NCBI GenBank assembly: GCA_012719255.1
Contig: JAAYAS010000290.1
Location: 1-15,180, forward strand
Source of the DNA: Microbacteriaceae bacterium
GTDB lineage: Bacteria > Actinomycetota > Actinomycetes > Actinomycetales > Microbacteriaceae
Direction of reading: 5' to 3'
DNA: 15,180 nt
The number at the start of each line of letters is the position of its first letter. Within the stretch, counting starts at the first letter, position 1. The notes beneath the pieces are model-generated. The model was given only the letters and a program-made list of their open reading frames with translations, was not told the DNA's origin and did no database searches. This document shows positions 6,392 to 12,806 of the stretch, in pieces. The position numbers were made by a program, and so were the translations under genes.

Positions 6392-6904
6392 ATGACCCTC
6401 CCGCAGCGCCTGCTCGGCGCGGACGAGCACGTCCGTCACCACCTCCGCACGCACGTCAAGCGCATCCTCGGCCCGATCCTGCTCGGCGTGTTCATCGTCG
6501 CCGCGGCGGTCGTCGGCTCGCTGCTGCTCGTGCCGCTCGTGCCGGCCTCGAGCGAGACCGGCGTGCTCATCGCGATCTGGGCGGTCGCGGTCGTGCTGCT
6601 CGTGCCGGTGACGCTCGTGCCCTGGTGGCGCTGGGCGACGACGACGTTCACGATCACGAACCGGCGCATCATCACCCGCTCGGGCATCCTCAACCGCACC
6701 GGCAGCGACATCCCGCTCGCGCGCATCTCGAACGTCTCGTACGAGCGCTCGCTCACCGACCGCATCTTCGGCTGCGGCACCCTCATCCTGCAGACCTCCG
6801 CGGAGGTGCCGGTGAAGCTCGACGACATCCCGCGCGTCGAGCGCGTGCACGTCGAGGTCACCGAGCTGCTCTTCGAGGTCGGCCGGGGCGGTCGCCCCGA
6901 CTGA
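6392..6904 (+). CDS. Bacterial PH-domain (bPH2, DUF304) membrane protein
   Basis: A 170-aa protein with two adjacent membrane helices, about residues 27-51 (ILGPILLGVFIVAAAVVGSL) and 58-78 (TGVLIAIWAVAVVLLVPVTL). After WWRWATT there follows a bacterial pleckstrin-homology domain: TFTITNRRIITRSGILNRTGSDIPLARISNVSYERSL, then GCGTLILQTS and the closing helix DDIPRVERVHVEVTELLFE. The TNRRII-SGI-IPL-I-V pattern is diagnostic of the bPH2 family, but its binding partner is generally unknown. The domain should face the cytoplasm, just below the membrane. The start is chosen from the -10 box 6 nt upstream and the charged N-terminus before helix 1. It lies 48 bp ahead of apt, which has its own promoter. 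Confidence 0.9.
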   Translation: MTLPQRLLGADEHVRHHLRTHVKRILGPILLGVFIVAAAVVGSLLLVPLVPASSETGVLIAIWAVAVVLLVPVTLVPWWRWATTTFTITNRRIITRSGILNRTGSDIPLARISNVSYERSLTDRIFGCGTLILQTSAEVPVKLDDIPRVERVHVEVTELLFEVGRGGRPD

Positions 6905-6940
6905 TCCGCACGTCGCGCCGACCCGATGTCGACGCCGTCG

Positions 6941-6946
6941 TAGGCT
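6941..6946 (+). promoter_or_regulatory. -10 box of apt, leaderless arrangement
   Basis: TAGGCT, then 6 nt, then ATG at 6953, with no Shine-Dalgarno sequence before the start. Confidence 0.55.
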
Positions 6947-6952
6947 GAACGC

Positions 6953-7495
6953 ATGACCGCATCCGACCCCGCGGCGCTCGCCCGCGCCGAAGGCCTGATC
7001 GCCCAGATCGTCGACTACCCCGTCGAGGGCGTGCGCTTCCGCGACATCACTCCCCTGCTCGCCGACGGCGAGGCGCTGCGCGCCGTCGTCGACGAGCTGC
7101 TGCGGCCGTTCAGCGGCCGCTTCGACCTCGTCGCCGGGGTCGAGGCGCGCGGCTTCCTGCTCGCCGGCGCGGCCGCGAGCGTCGCCGGCGTCGGGATGGT
7201 GCCGATCCGCAAGGCGGGCAAGCTCCCCCGGCCGCAGGCCCGCGCCGAGTACGCGCTCGAGTACGGCACCGCGGCGATCGAGATGCACGCCGACTTCGCC
7301 CCGGGCGCCCGCGTGCTCGTCATCGACGACGTGCTCGCGACCGGCGGCACCCTCGCCGCCGCCGTCGACCTCGTCGACCGGGTCGGCGGCGAGGTGGTGG
7401 GCGCCTCGGTGCTCCTCGAGCTCGACGGCCTGCAGGGGCGCGAGGCGCTCGACGGCGTCGCGACGCACGCGGTCTTCCGCGCCTCGGCGCACTGA
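6953..7495 (+). CDS. apt: Adenine phosphoribosyltransferase
   Basis: Purine salvage enzyme that converts adenine and PRPP to AMP in the cytoplasm. The 180-aa length is normal for the family. Motifs seen are IVDYPVEGVRFRDITPLLAD near the N-terminus (the usual F-P-x-G-I-x-F-x-D-I-T-P), LVAGVEARGFLLAGA, MVPIRKAGKLP, the adjoining EYALEYGTAAIEMH, and the PRPP-binding loop VLVIDDVLATGGTL at residues 121-134. The start at 6953 is supported by the TAGGCT box 6 nt upstream. In many bacteria apt sits beside rel or secDF; neither is seen here. It precedes the FAD/NAD(P)-binding gene by 85 bp. Confidence 0.96.
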   Translation: MTASDPAALARAEGLIAQIVDYPVEGVRFRDITPLLADGEALRAVVDELLRPFSGRFDLVAGVEARGFLLAGAAASVAGVGMVPIRKAGKLPRPQARAEYALEYGTAAIEMHADFAPGARVLVIDDVLATGGTLAAAVDLVDRVGGEVVGASVLLELDGLQGREALDGVATHAVFRASAH

Positions 7496-7551
7496 TCGCC
7501 GCGCGCCCGGCCGCCCGCCCCGCGCATCCCCGCGGTCGGTGCGCATCGACG

Positions 7552-7557
7552 TGGGAT
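7552..7557 (+). promoter_or_regulatory. Possible -10 box of the FAD/NAD(P)-binding gene
   Basis: TGGGAT (or the overlapping GATGAT, 7555-7560) would start transcription near 7566. This leaves a short leader containing GAGGAG (7571-7576), a Shine-Dalgarno sequence at normal distance from the ATG at 7581. Unlike its neighbours, this gene therefore appears to be leadered. Confidence 0.35.
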
Positions 7558-7580
7558 GATGCCCGGATGCGAGGAGAGCG

Positions 7581-9482
7581 ATGACCCCGGCGGCCCCGGG
7601 CGGGCCCTACGACGCCGTGATCGTCGGCGGCGGCCCGCGCGCGATCGCCACGGCGCTGCGGCTGCGGGCGCGACTCGCCGACAGCGCCGCACCGGTGCGG
7701 CTCGCGATCGTCGACGCGGTGGAGGTCGGCACCGGCGCCACCTGGCGCGCCGACCAGCCGGCGGCTTACCTCAACAACACGCGGGCGGCGACCTCGACGA
7801 TCCACCCCGACGGCTCGACCCGGATGACCGGACCGCTCGAGCCCGGGCCGACGCTCACCGAGTGGGCGGCCGCGATCGTGCGGCGCGGCGGCCACCACCG
7901 GCACGAGTGGGTGCTCGCCGAGGCGCGCCGGCTGCGCCCCGAGGACTTCCCGAGCCGCCGCCTGCAGGGCGCCTACTTCCGCGACCAGTTCGACGCCGCG
8001 GTCGCCGACGGCCGCATCCTCGTCGACGAGATCGTCGGCGTCGCCGTCGACCTCCACCGCGTCGCCGCGAGCGGCGCCGCGCCCGCGCGCACCGAGGTCG
8101 AGCTCGCCGACGGCCGGCGGCTCGCGGCGCCCACCGCGGTGCTCGCGCAGGGCATGGTGCAGGAGCGCGCCGTCGACGAGGTCGCCGAGCTCGAGCGCGC
8201 CGCCACCGAGCACGGACTGCGGTACGTGCCGCCGGGGATGCCCGCCGAGCGCGACACCGCCCGGCTGCCCGCCGGCGAGCCGGTGCTCGTGCGCGGTCTC
8301 GGCGCGAACTTCTTCGACCTCGTCGGCGAGTGGCTCGACGAGTGGGGCGGCCGCTTCGAACCGGTCGAGGGCGACCGGCGGCTGCGGTTGCGCTACCGGC
8401 CCTCGGGCCGCGAGCCGCGCATCGTCGCCGGCTCGGGCCGCGGCGTGCCGTACTGCGCGAAGCCCGACGTCGAGCCGACCGCGCCGTACGCGCCGCGCTA
8501 CGCGACCCGCGAGTGGTTCGCGGGGTTCGCCGGCCGCAGCGGCGTGCGCTTCGACGACGAGATCCGCCCGGTCGTCGACCGCGAGCTCGCGCACGCCTGG
8601 TGCGCGGCGCTCGCCGAGCGCGCGCCCCACGCGCTCGCCGACGACTGGCGGGATGCGCTCGACGCGGCATCGACCCCGGCGGCGGTCGAGGAGGTGCTCG
8701 CGACCCGCATCCTCGACGACCGCTGGTCGTGGCGCGTCGGCCGCATCCGCCGTCCCACCGACGGCGCACCGGTCGACGCCGAGGAGTGGGAGCGCCGGGT
8801 GGCCCGGTGGATCGACCACGAGCTCGGCGCGATGCGCGAGCCGGTGACGCATCCACGGGCCGCGGTGAGCCGCGCGATGGGCCTCCTGCGCCCGCAGGTG
8901 CGCGCGCTCGGCAACGCCCGCGTGCTCGACGGCGAGTCGCACGTCGGCGAGCTCGACGGGGCGTTCTCGGGCGACGGGCTCTTCCTCGCCTCGGGGCCCC
9001 CGGCCGATCGCGCCCGGCGGTTGCTCGCGCTCGTCGAGGCGGGCGTCGTCGAGCTCATCGGCCCCGAGCTCGACGTGTCGGTCGACGCGGCGGCCGGCCG
9101 CTTCGTCGGCCGCTCGCCGATCACCGGACGGGAGGTCGCCGCGCGCGTGCTCGTCGAGGCGCGGATGTCGCGCGGCCGCGTGCCCGACACCGCCGACCCG
9201 CTGCTGCGGGCCCTGCTCGCCGACGGCCGCGCGCGCATCCACCGCATCGACGGCGTCGCGACCACGAGCATCGAGGCGACCGGCGCCGAGCTCGACGAGT
9301 CGGTGCCCGGCGGCCACCACCTCGTCGCCGCCGACGGCGCCGTCGACGAGTCGGTGGTCGTCCTCGGCATCCCGGCGCTGTCGACCCAGCCGGGCAGCGC
9401 GAACGGCGCGAACCCGGGCATCCCCTCGCCGCTGCTCGCCGGCGCCGACATCGCGGCGAAGGCGATCCTCGCGCGCCGGTGA
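7581..9482 (+). CDS. FAD/NAD(P)-binding protein, probable flavin-dependent oxidoreductase of unknown substrate
   Basis: A 633-aa soluble protein with an N-terminal Rossmann fold for FAD: VIVGGGPRAIATALRLRARL (residues 13-32), in which GxGPR is characteristic of the FAD_NAD(P)-binding family (PF13454 type). It is followed by VEVGTGATWRADQPAAYLNN. A second dinucleotide-binding turn, VLVRGLGANFFDLVGEWLD, lies at about 235-253 (GLGANFFD at 239-246). The C-terminus ends in VVVLGIPALSTQPGSANGAN, then a short helix. No signal peptide or membrane segment is visible. The family's substrates are mostly unknown, so no reaction is assigned. Start at 7581 is supported by GAGGAG about 5 nt upstream. It converges on the Lrp-type gene with only 7 bp between the stop codons. 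No neighbour points to a pathway. Confidence 0.85.
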   Translation: MTPAAPGGPYDAVIVGGGPRAIATALRLRARLADSAAPVRLAIVDAVEVGTGATWRADQPAAYLNNTRAATSTIHPDGSTRMTGPLEPGPTLTEWAAAIVRRGGHHRHEWVLAEARRLRPEDFPSRRLQGAYFRDQFDAAVADGRILVDEIVGVAVDLHRVAASGAAPARTEVELADGRRLAAPTAVLAQGMVQERAVDEVAELERAATEHGLRYVPPGMPAERDTARLPAGEPVLVRGLGANFFDLVGEWLDEWGGRFEPVEGDRRLRLRYRPSGREPRIVAGSGRGVPYCAKPDVEPTAPYAPRYATREWFAGFAGRSGVRFDDEIRPVVDRELAHAWCAALAERAPHALADDWRDALDAASTPAAVEEVLATRILDDRWSWRVGRIRRPTDGAPVDAEEWERRVARWIDHELGAMREPVTHPRAAVSRAMGLLRPQVRALGNARVLDGESHVGELDGAFSGDGLFLASGPPADRARRLLALVEAGVVELIGPELDVSVDAAAGRFVGRSPITGREVAARVLVEARMSRGRVPDTADPLLRALLADGRARIHRIDGVATTSIEATGAELDESVPGGHHLVAADGAVDESVVVLGIPALSTQPGSANGANPGIPSPLLAGADIAAKAILARR

Positions 9483-9489
9483 GCGCGGC

Positions 9490-9972
9490 TCAGCGGGGTC
9501 GGCGCGAGGCGGCCGGCCCGTCGGTCGGCACCGCCTCGTCGGCGCGGAGCCGCTTCATCACCATCGTCGAGCGGAGCATCTGCACGCCCGGCAGCGCGGT
9601 GAGCCGGGTGTCGAAGAGCTCCTGGTAGCCGATCGCCGAGGACGCGAGCACCCGCAGCATGTAGTCGGGCTCGCCGAACAGCCGCACCGCCGACACGATC
9701 GACGGCTCGTCGGCGACCGCGGCCTCGAACGCCGAGATGTTGTCGAGGTCGGTGATCCGCATCGTGACGAACACGAGCGCCTCGAACCCGAGGCCGACCG
9801 CCTCGGGATCGACGACCGCGCGGTAGCCGCTGATCGCCCCCGACAGCTCGAGCTCCTTCACGCGCCGATGGCACGCCGAGAGGCTGAGCCCGATCCGCGC
9901 GGCGAGATCGGTGGTGCTCATCCGGCCGTCCACCTGCAGCAGCGCAAGGATCTTGCGGTTGATCGCGTCCAT
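9490..9972 (-). CDS. Lrp/AsnC-family transcriptional regulator
   Basis: A 160-aa DNA-binding regulator of amino-acid metabolism or transport. An AsnC-type helix-turn-helix occupies about residues 4-45 (NRKILALLQVDGRMSTTDLAARIGLSLSACHRRVKELE). The RAM (regulator of amino-acid metabolism) sensing domain occupies about 65-145 and contains VSAVRLFGEPDYMLRVLA and the closing LPGVQMLRSTMVMKRL. The last ~15 residues (VPTDGPAASRRPR) are a low-complexity tail. The ATG at 9970-9972 is chosen because the fold starts with MDAINRKIL; a longer upstream frame (MLRFLRRHPEAHG) is possible but unlike the family. Divergent from a LysE-type exporter with 98 bp between the starts. This is the classic regulator/target arrangement, so the exporter is its likely target and an amino acid its likely effector. 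Confidence 0.95.
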   Translation of the reverse strand: MDAINRKILALLQVDGRMSTTDLAARIGLSLSACHRRVKELELSGAISGYRAVVDPEAVGLGFEALVFVTMRITDLDNISAFEAAVADEPSIVSAVRLFGEPDYMLRVLASSAIGYQELFDTRLTALPGVQMLRSTMVMKRLRADEAVPTDGPAASRRPR

Positions 9973-9979
9973 GCAAGTG

Positions 9980-9985
9980 ATTCTT
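9980..9985 (-). promoter_or_regulatory. Possible -10 box of the Lrp-type gene, leaderless arrangement
   Basis: The minus strand reads AAGAAT, then 7 nt, then ATG. The surrounding GCAAG-TGATT-CTTCC has partial dyad symmetry and could be a regulator site, though the match to an Lrp consensus is weak. Confidence 0.35.
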
Positions 9986-10041
9986 CCATGCGCTTCGGGG
10001 TGTCGGCGCAAGAAGCGAAGCACATTTCGCGGGGTTCTGCG

Positions 10042-10047
10042 TAGCGT
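10042..10047 (+). promoter_or_regulatory. Possible -10 box of the LysE-type exporter gene
   Basis: TAGCGT predicts a start near 10054 and a leader of about 17 nt containing AGGGAGGTG (10058-10066), a strong Shine-Dalgarno sequence before the ATG at 10071. Confidence 0.42.
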
Positions 10048-10070
10048 CGACGCCGACAGGGAGGTGTCGG

Positions 10071-10712
10071 ATGGATCTCGCGCTCGTGGGGCAGTTCTGG
10101 ATGGTGGCGGTGCTCATCCTGCTCATCCCCGGCGCCGATTGGGCGTTCGCGATCTCGGCCGGGATGCGCTCCCGCTCGGTGGCGCCGTCGGTGTCGGGGA
10201 TGATGCTCGGCTACGCGCTGCTCATCGGGGTCATCGCCCTCGGCCTCGGCGCCCTCGTCGCGGCGAATCCGATCGCGCTCTCGGCGCTCACGCTCGCGGG
10301 CGCCGGCTATCTGCTCTGGATCGGGGTCGCGGCCCTGCGCACGCGCACGGCGACCGCGCCGCTCGAGGACGGCCTCGAGCTCGACGCCCCGCTCGACGAG
10401 CGCGCGCTCGCGCAGTTCTGGCGCGGGGCCGGCGTGAGCGGCCTCAACCCGAAGGCGATCGTGCTGCTGCTCGCGGTGCTCCCGCAGTTCACGAGCCGCG
10501 CGGCGGACTGGCCGGCGCAGGCGCAGATGCTCGTGCTCGGCGGCGTCTACATCGCGACCATGGCGGCCGTGTACGCCGCGGTCGCCCTGCTCGCCCGCCG
10601 AGCGCTGCGCTCGCGGCCGCGGGCGCGGCGGCTGGTCGCCCGCCTCTCGGGCGCCGCGCTCACGCTCCTCGGCGCCGCGCTGCTCGCGCAGAGCGCGACC
10701 GGGCTGCTCTGA
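10071..10712 (+). CDS. LysE/RhtB-family amino-acid exporter
   Basis: A 213-aa integral membrane protein that should export an amino acid. Hydrophobic segments fit the six-helix LysE fold: about residues 8-22 (FWMVAVLILLIPGADW), 40-62 (MMLGYALLIGVIALGLGALV), 67-85 (ALSALTLAGAGYLLWIGVAA), 121-141 (NPKAIVLLLAVLPQF), 152-175 (MLVLGGVYIATMAAVYAAVALLA) and 188-210. The PGAD near helix 1 corresponds to the P-G-P/A-D/N signature, and SGLNPKAIVLLLAVLPQF is the strongly conserved second half. A strong ribosome binding site precedes the start. The divergent Lrp-type regulator suggests substrate-induced control. The exported amino acid cannot be read from the sequence. Confidence 0.94.
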   Translation: MDLALVGQFWMVAVLILLIPGADWAFAISAGMRSRSVAPSVSGMMLGYALLIGVIALGLGALVAANPIALSALTLAGAGYLLWIGVAALRTRTATAPLEDGLELDAPLDERALAQFWRGAGVSGLNPKAIVLLLAVLPQFTSRAADWPAQAQMLVLGGVYIATMAAVYAAVALLARRALRSRPRARRLVARLSGAALTLLGAALLAQSATGLL

Positions 10713-10777
10713 CGCCGGGCCGACGCAGGACGCCGCCCCGCGTCGACACCACCAGCAGCGATCGATAGGCATGCCTG

Positions 10778-10790
10778 CTGCGGGCCGCAG
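10778..10790 (+). terminator. Possible terminator hairpin of the exporter gene
   Basis: CTGCGG-G-CCGCAG, a six-base-pair inverted repeat with a one-base centre (effectively a shorter stem), 65 bp after the exporter stop. It adjoins the perfect palindrome AGGCATGCCT (10767-10776). No T tract follows, so function is uncertain. Confidence 0.28.
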
Positions 10791-10825
10791 GATTCCGCAC
10801 GCCGACCCCCGACCGGAAAAGCGGA

Positions 10826-10851
10826 GCGCCCCGCCGCGGTGGGCGGGGCGC
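10826..10851 (-). terminator. Rho-independent terminator of tRNA-Val
   Basis: Perfect 10-bp stem, GCGCCCCGCC / GGCGGGGCGC, with a 6-nt loop, 6 nt after the tRNA 3' end. On the minus strand it is followed by a short CTTTTCC tract a few bases later. Confidence 0.7.
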
Positions 10852-10856
10852 CGCAG

Positions 10857-10929
10857 TGGATCCGGCCGGGCTCGAACCGACGACATCCACGGTGTAAACG
10901 TGGCGCTCTACCGACTGAGCTACAGATCC
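10857..10929 (-). tRNA. tRNA-Val, anticodon UAC
   Basis: The 73-nt minus-strand cloverleaf begins GGATCTGTAGCTCAG and ends GGATCCA. The acceptor stem GGATCTG/CGGATCC pairs with one G-U. The D stem is GCTC/GAGC, the anticodon stem CCACG/CGTGG encloses the loop TTTACAC (anticodon TAC), and the T stem GTCGG/CCGGC encloses TTCGAGC. The CCA end is not encoded, as is common in actinobacteria. It decodes GUA and, by wobble, other valine codons. A strong hairpin follows the 3' end, and a TAGACT box lies 10 nt upstream of the 5' end. Confidence 0.96.
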
Positions 10930-10939
10930 TCGTGCGCCG

Positions 10940-10945
10940 AGTCTA
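10940..10945 (-). promoter_or_regulatory. -10 box of tRNA-Val
   Basis: The minus strand reads TAGACT, predicting a start near 10933 and a precursor leader of about 4 nt. It forms an 8-bp inverted repeat (CGAGTCTA / TAGACTCG) with the opposing -10 box of the leader-peptide gene, 14 bp between the hexamers. Confidence 0.55.
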
Positions 10946-10959
10946 GTGCTGTGCGGGGG

Positions 10960-10965
10960 TAGACT
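10960..10965 (+). promoter_or_regulatory. -10 box of the ABC-F leader transcript, leaderless arrangement
   Basis: TAGACT, then 7 nt, then the ATG of the six-residue leader peptide at 10973. The transcript would therefore begin at, or one base from, the leader start codon. Confidence 0.6.
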
Positions 10966-10972
10966 CGTCGCC

Positions 10973-10993
10973 ATGCACACGTACTTCCTGTGA
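10973..10993 (+). CDS. Six-residue leader peptide (MHTYFL) upstream of the ABC-F gene
   Basis: ATG-CAC-ACG-TAC-TTC-CTG-TGA, predicted to be translated from the 5' end of a leaderless mRNA. Its job would be regulatory: a ribosome stalled here by an antibiotic would alter the RNA structure downstream. Bases 10984-10990 (CTTCCTG, covering most of the Tyr-Phe-Leu codons) are the exact reverse complement of the ABC-F ribosome binding site region CAGGAAG at 11052-11058. Antibiotic-resistance ABC-F genes in other bacteria are known to use short leaders, for example the six-residue MsrD leader MYLIFM. No experiment or database match is claimed. The combination of start, promoter and pairing makes chance unlikely. 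Confidence 0.68.
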   Translation: MHTYFL

Positions 10994-11064
10994 CCCCGAT
11001 CGCTCCCCCGCCCGGCATCGACGCCGGGCCGTCAGCGATCGCCCACCACTCCAGGAAGACCACG
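10980..11064 (+). promoter_or_regulatory. Predicted translational attenuator of the ABC-F gene
   Basis: Three nested stems can form. The outer one pairs CTTCCTG (10984-10990) with CAGGAAG (11052-11058), extended by CGT (10980-10982) with ACG (11062-11064); this hides the Shine-Dalgarno AGGAAG and the bases next to the ABC-F ATG. Inside, GATCGCT (10998-11004) pairs with AGCGATC (11034-11040). Innermost, GCCCGGC (11010-11016) pairs with GCCGGGC (11023-11029) around ATCGAC. A ribosome stalled on the leader would cover 10984-10990 and free the ABC-F start. The stems are seen in the sequence; the mechanism is inferred. Confidence 0.65.
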
Positions 11065-12708
11065 ATGAACCGCATCCACCACTCCGACGCGCCCCCGACC
11101 GGGCGCGACCCCGATCTGCGCGAGGCCCGCATCGAGCTCGCCGGCGTCGACGTCGTCCGCGGCGACCGGCTCGTGCTCCGCGACGTCTCGCTCACCGTCA
11201 CGCCCGCGGCCCGCATCGCCCTCGTCGGCGAGAACGGCCGGGGCAAGACCACCCTCCTCCACATGCTCGCCGGCCGGCTCGACCCCGACCGCGGCACCGC
11301 GACCCGGCAGGGCCGCATCGGCCTCGCCGAGCAGGAGGTCGACCTGCGCGCCCACCGCACCGTCGGCGAGCTCACCGAGTTCGCCGTCGCCGCCTCGCGC
11401 GCCGCGCTCGCCCGCCTCGACGAGGCGGCCGCCGGACTCGGCGCCGACGCCGCGGCCGACCACCGCTACGCGCAGGCGCTCGCCCGCGCCGAGCGGCTCG
11501 ACGCCTGGGACGCGGAGCGGCGCGTGCGCGTCGCCCTCGAGGCCCTCGGCGCCGAGACCGACCCGAACCGCCCGCTCGCCGAGCTCTCGGTCGGGCAGCG
11601 CGCCCGGGTGCGGCTCGCCTGCCTCATCGGCGGCGACGACGAGCTGCTGCTGCTCGACGAGCCGACGAACCACCGCGACCGCTCGGGGCTCGAGTTCCTC
11701 ACCGCCCGACTGCGCGACCGCCGCGGCGGCGTCGTGCTCGTGAGCCACGACCGGGCGCTGCTCGCCGACGTCGCCGAGACCTTCGTCGACCTCGACCCCG
11801 CGCGCGACGGCCGGCCCCGGGTGTTCGGCGGCGGCATCGAGCGCTACCGGCAGCTCCGCGACGCCGAGCGGGCGAGCTGGGAGCGCGACCACGCCGCCCA
11901 GGAGCAGGAGCGCAAGCGCCTCGAGGCCGCCCTCGAATCGGCGCAGGAGCGCCTGCGCGACGGCTGGCGGCCGCCGAAGGGCACCGGCAAGCACGCCCGA
12001 TCGACCCGCGCCGACGGCATCGCGCAATCGGTGCACCGGCGCCGGCAGGCGCTCGCGGCGGCGGCGACCGAGGTGCCCGAGCCGCCGCTCGAGCTGCACT
12101 GGCCCGAGCTCGCGCCGCCCGAGGGCGAGCTGCTCGTCGCGTCGGGCGTCCGCTTCGACGGCCGCCTCGACCGGCCGGTCGACGTCGCGCTCGAGGCCGG
12201 CTCGCGGCTCGTCGTCACCGGCCCGAACGGCGCTGGCAAGACCACGCTGCTCGCCATGCTCGCGGGCGATCTCGCGCCGTCCTCCGGCGAGGTGCGGCAC
12301 CTGCCGGGCGCCCGCATCCAGCTGCTGCGGCAGGAGTCGCCGCTGCCGCTCGAGCGGCGCGTCGACGAGCTGTTCGAGGCGCTCGTCGACGTGCAGCTCG
12401 CCCGCGGGCTCATCGCCGACGACGAGGCGCTCGAGCTCGAGTCGCTCGGCCTGCTCGCCGAGCGCGAGCGGGCGCTGCGGGTCGGCGAGCTGTCGATCGG
12501 CCAGCGGCGCCGGCTCGATCTCGCGCTGCTGCTGACGACGCGGCCCGACGTCCTCCTCCTCGACGAGCCGACGAACCACCTGTCGATGCCGCTCGTCGAC
12601 GCGCTCACCGAGGCGCTCGCGACGACCCCCGCGGCGGTCGTGCTCGTCACCCACGACCGGCAGCTGCTGCGCGACACGGCGGGATGGGAGCGGCTCGAGC
12701 TCGGGTGA
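11065..12708 (+). CDS. ABC-F family ATPase, probable antibiotic-resistance ribosome protection protein
   Basis: A 547-aa cytoplasmic protein with two ABC domains and no membrane segments, the ABC-F architecture. Domain 1: Walker A GENGRGKTT from residue 56, signature LSVGQRARV (174-182), Walker B LLLLDEPTNH with Asp198 and Glu199. Linker: about residues 255-345, highly charged, with the basic stretch PPKGTGKHARSTRADG. Domain 2: Walker A GPNGAGKTT (386-394), signature LSIGQRRRL (476-484), Walker B VLLLDEPTNHLS with Asp500 and Glu501. ABC-F proteins bind the ribosomal E site, and the resistance members displace antibiotics. The predicted attenuator favours the resistance type over a housekeeping EttA-like protein. 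ATG at 11065 has AGGAAG 6 nt upstream; the upstream extension of the frame belongs to the attenuator. The antibiotic class cannot be assigned. Confidence 0.9.
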   Translation: MNRIHHSDAPPTGRDPDLREARIELAGVDVVRGDRLVLRDVSLTVTPAARIALVGENGRGKTTLLHMLAGRLDPDRGTATRQGRIGLAEQEVDLRAHRTVGELTEFAVAASRAALARLDEAAAGLGADAAADHRYAQALARAERLDAWDAERRVRVALEALGAETDPNRPLAELSVGQRARVRLACLIGGDDELLLLDEPTNHRDRSGLEFLTARLRDRRGGVVLVSHDRALLADVAETFVDLDPARDGRPRVFGGGIERYRQLRDAERASWERDHAAQEQERKRLEAALESAQERLRDGWRPPKGTGKHARSTRADGIAQSVHRRRQALAAAATEVPEPPLELHWPELAPPEGELLVASGVRFDGRLDRPVDVALEAGSRLVVTGPNGAGKTTLLAMLAGDLAPSSGEVRHLPGARIQLLRQESPLPLERRVDELFEALVDVQLARGLIADDEALELESLGLLAERERALRVGELSIGQRRRLDLALLLTTRPDVLLLDEPTNHLSMPLVDALTEALATTPAAVVLVTHDRQLLRDTAGWERLELG

Positions 12709-12730
12709 TCGGTGCGCGGTGCCCTTCGAC

Positions 12731-12806
12731 GGGGCTCGGGCGCGGGGCGCTCAGGGCTCAGGGCGCAGGGCTCAGGGCGCAGGGCGCGCTCGGGGCTCGG
12801 GCGCGG
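12731..12806. repeat. Heptamer tandem repeat bracketed by a 15-bp direct repeat
   Basis: Five tandem heptamers occur at 12750-12784: CTCAGGG, CTCAGGG, CGCAGGG, CTCAGGG, CGCAGGG. They are bracketed by two copies of GGGGCTCGGGCGCGG (12731-12745 and 12792-12806). The block lies between the convergent ABC-F and peroxiredoxin genes and ends directly at the peroxiredoxin stop. No terminator hairpin was recognised in this gap. Confidence 0.8.

Noticed and set aside
7320..9320. Long minus-strand frames opposite the FAD/NAD(P)-binding gene
   Set aside because: They are typical antisense shadows in high-GC DNA: Arg/Ala/Gly/Val-rich, no domain, while the plus strand has clear Rossmann motifs and a ribosome binding site.
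10990..11064. Extended N-terminus of the ABC-F protein starting upstream of 11065
   Set aside because: That stretch is the hairpin region of the attenuator. The ATG at 11065 has a correctly spaced Shine-Dalgarno sequence and fits the family's N-terminus.
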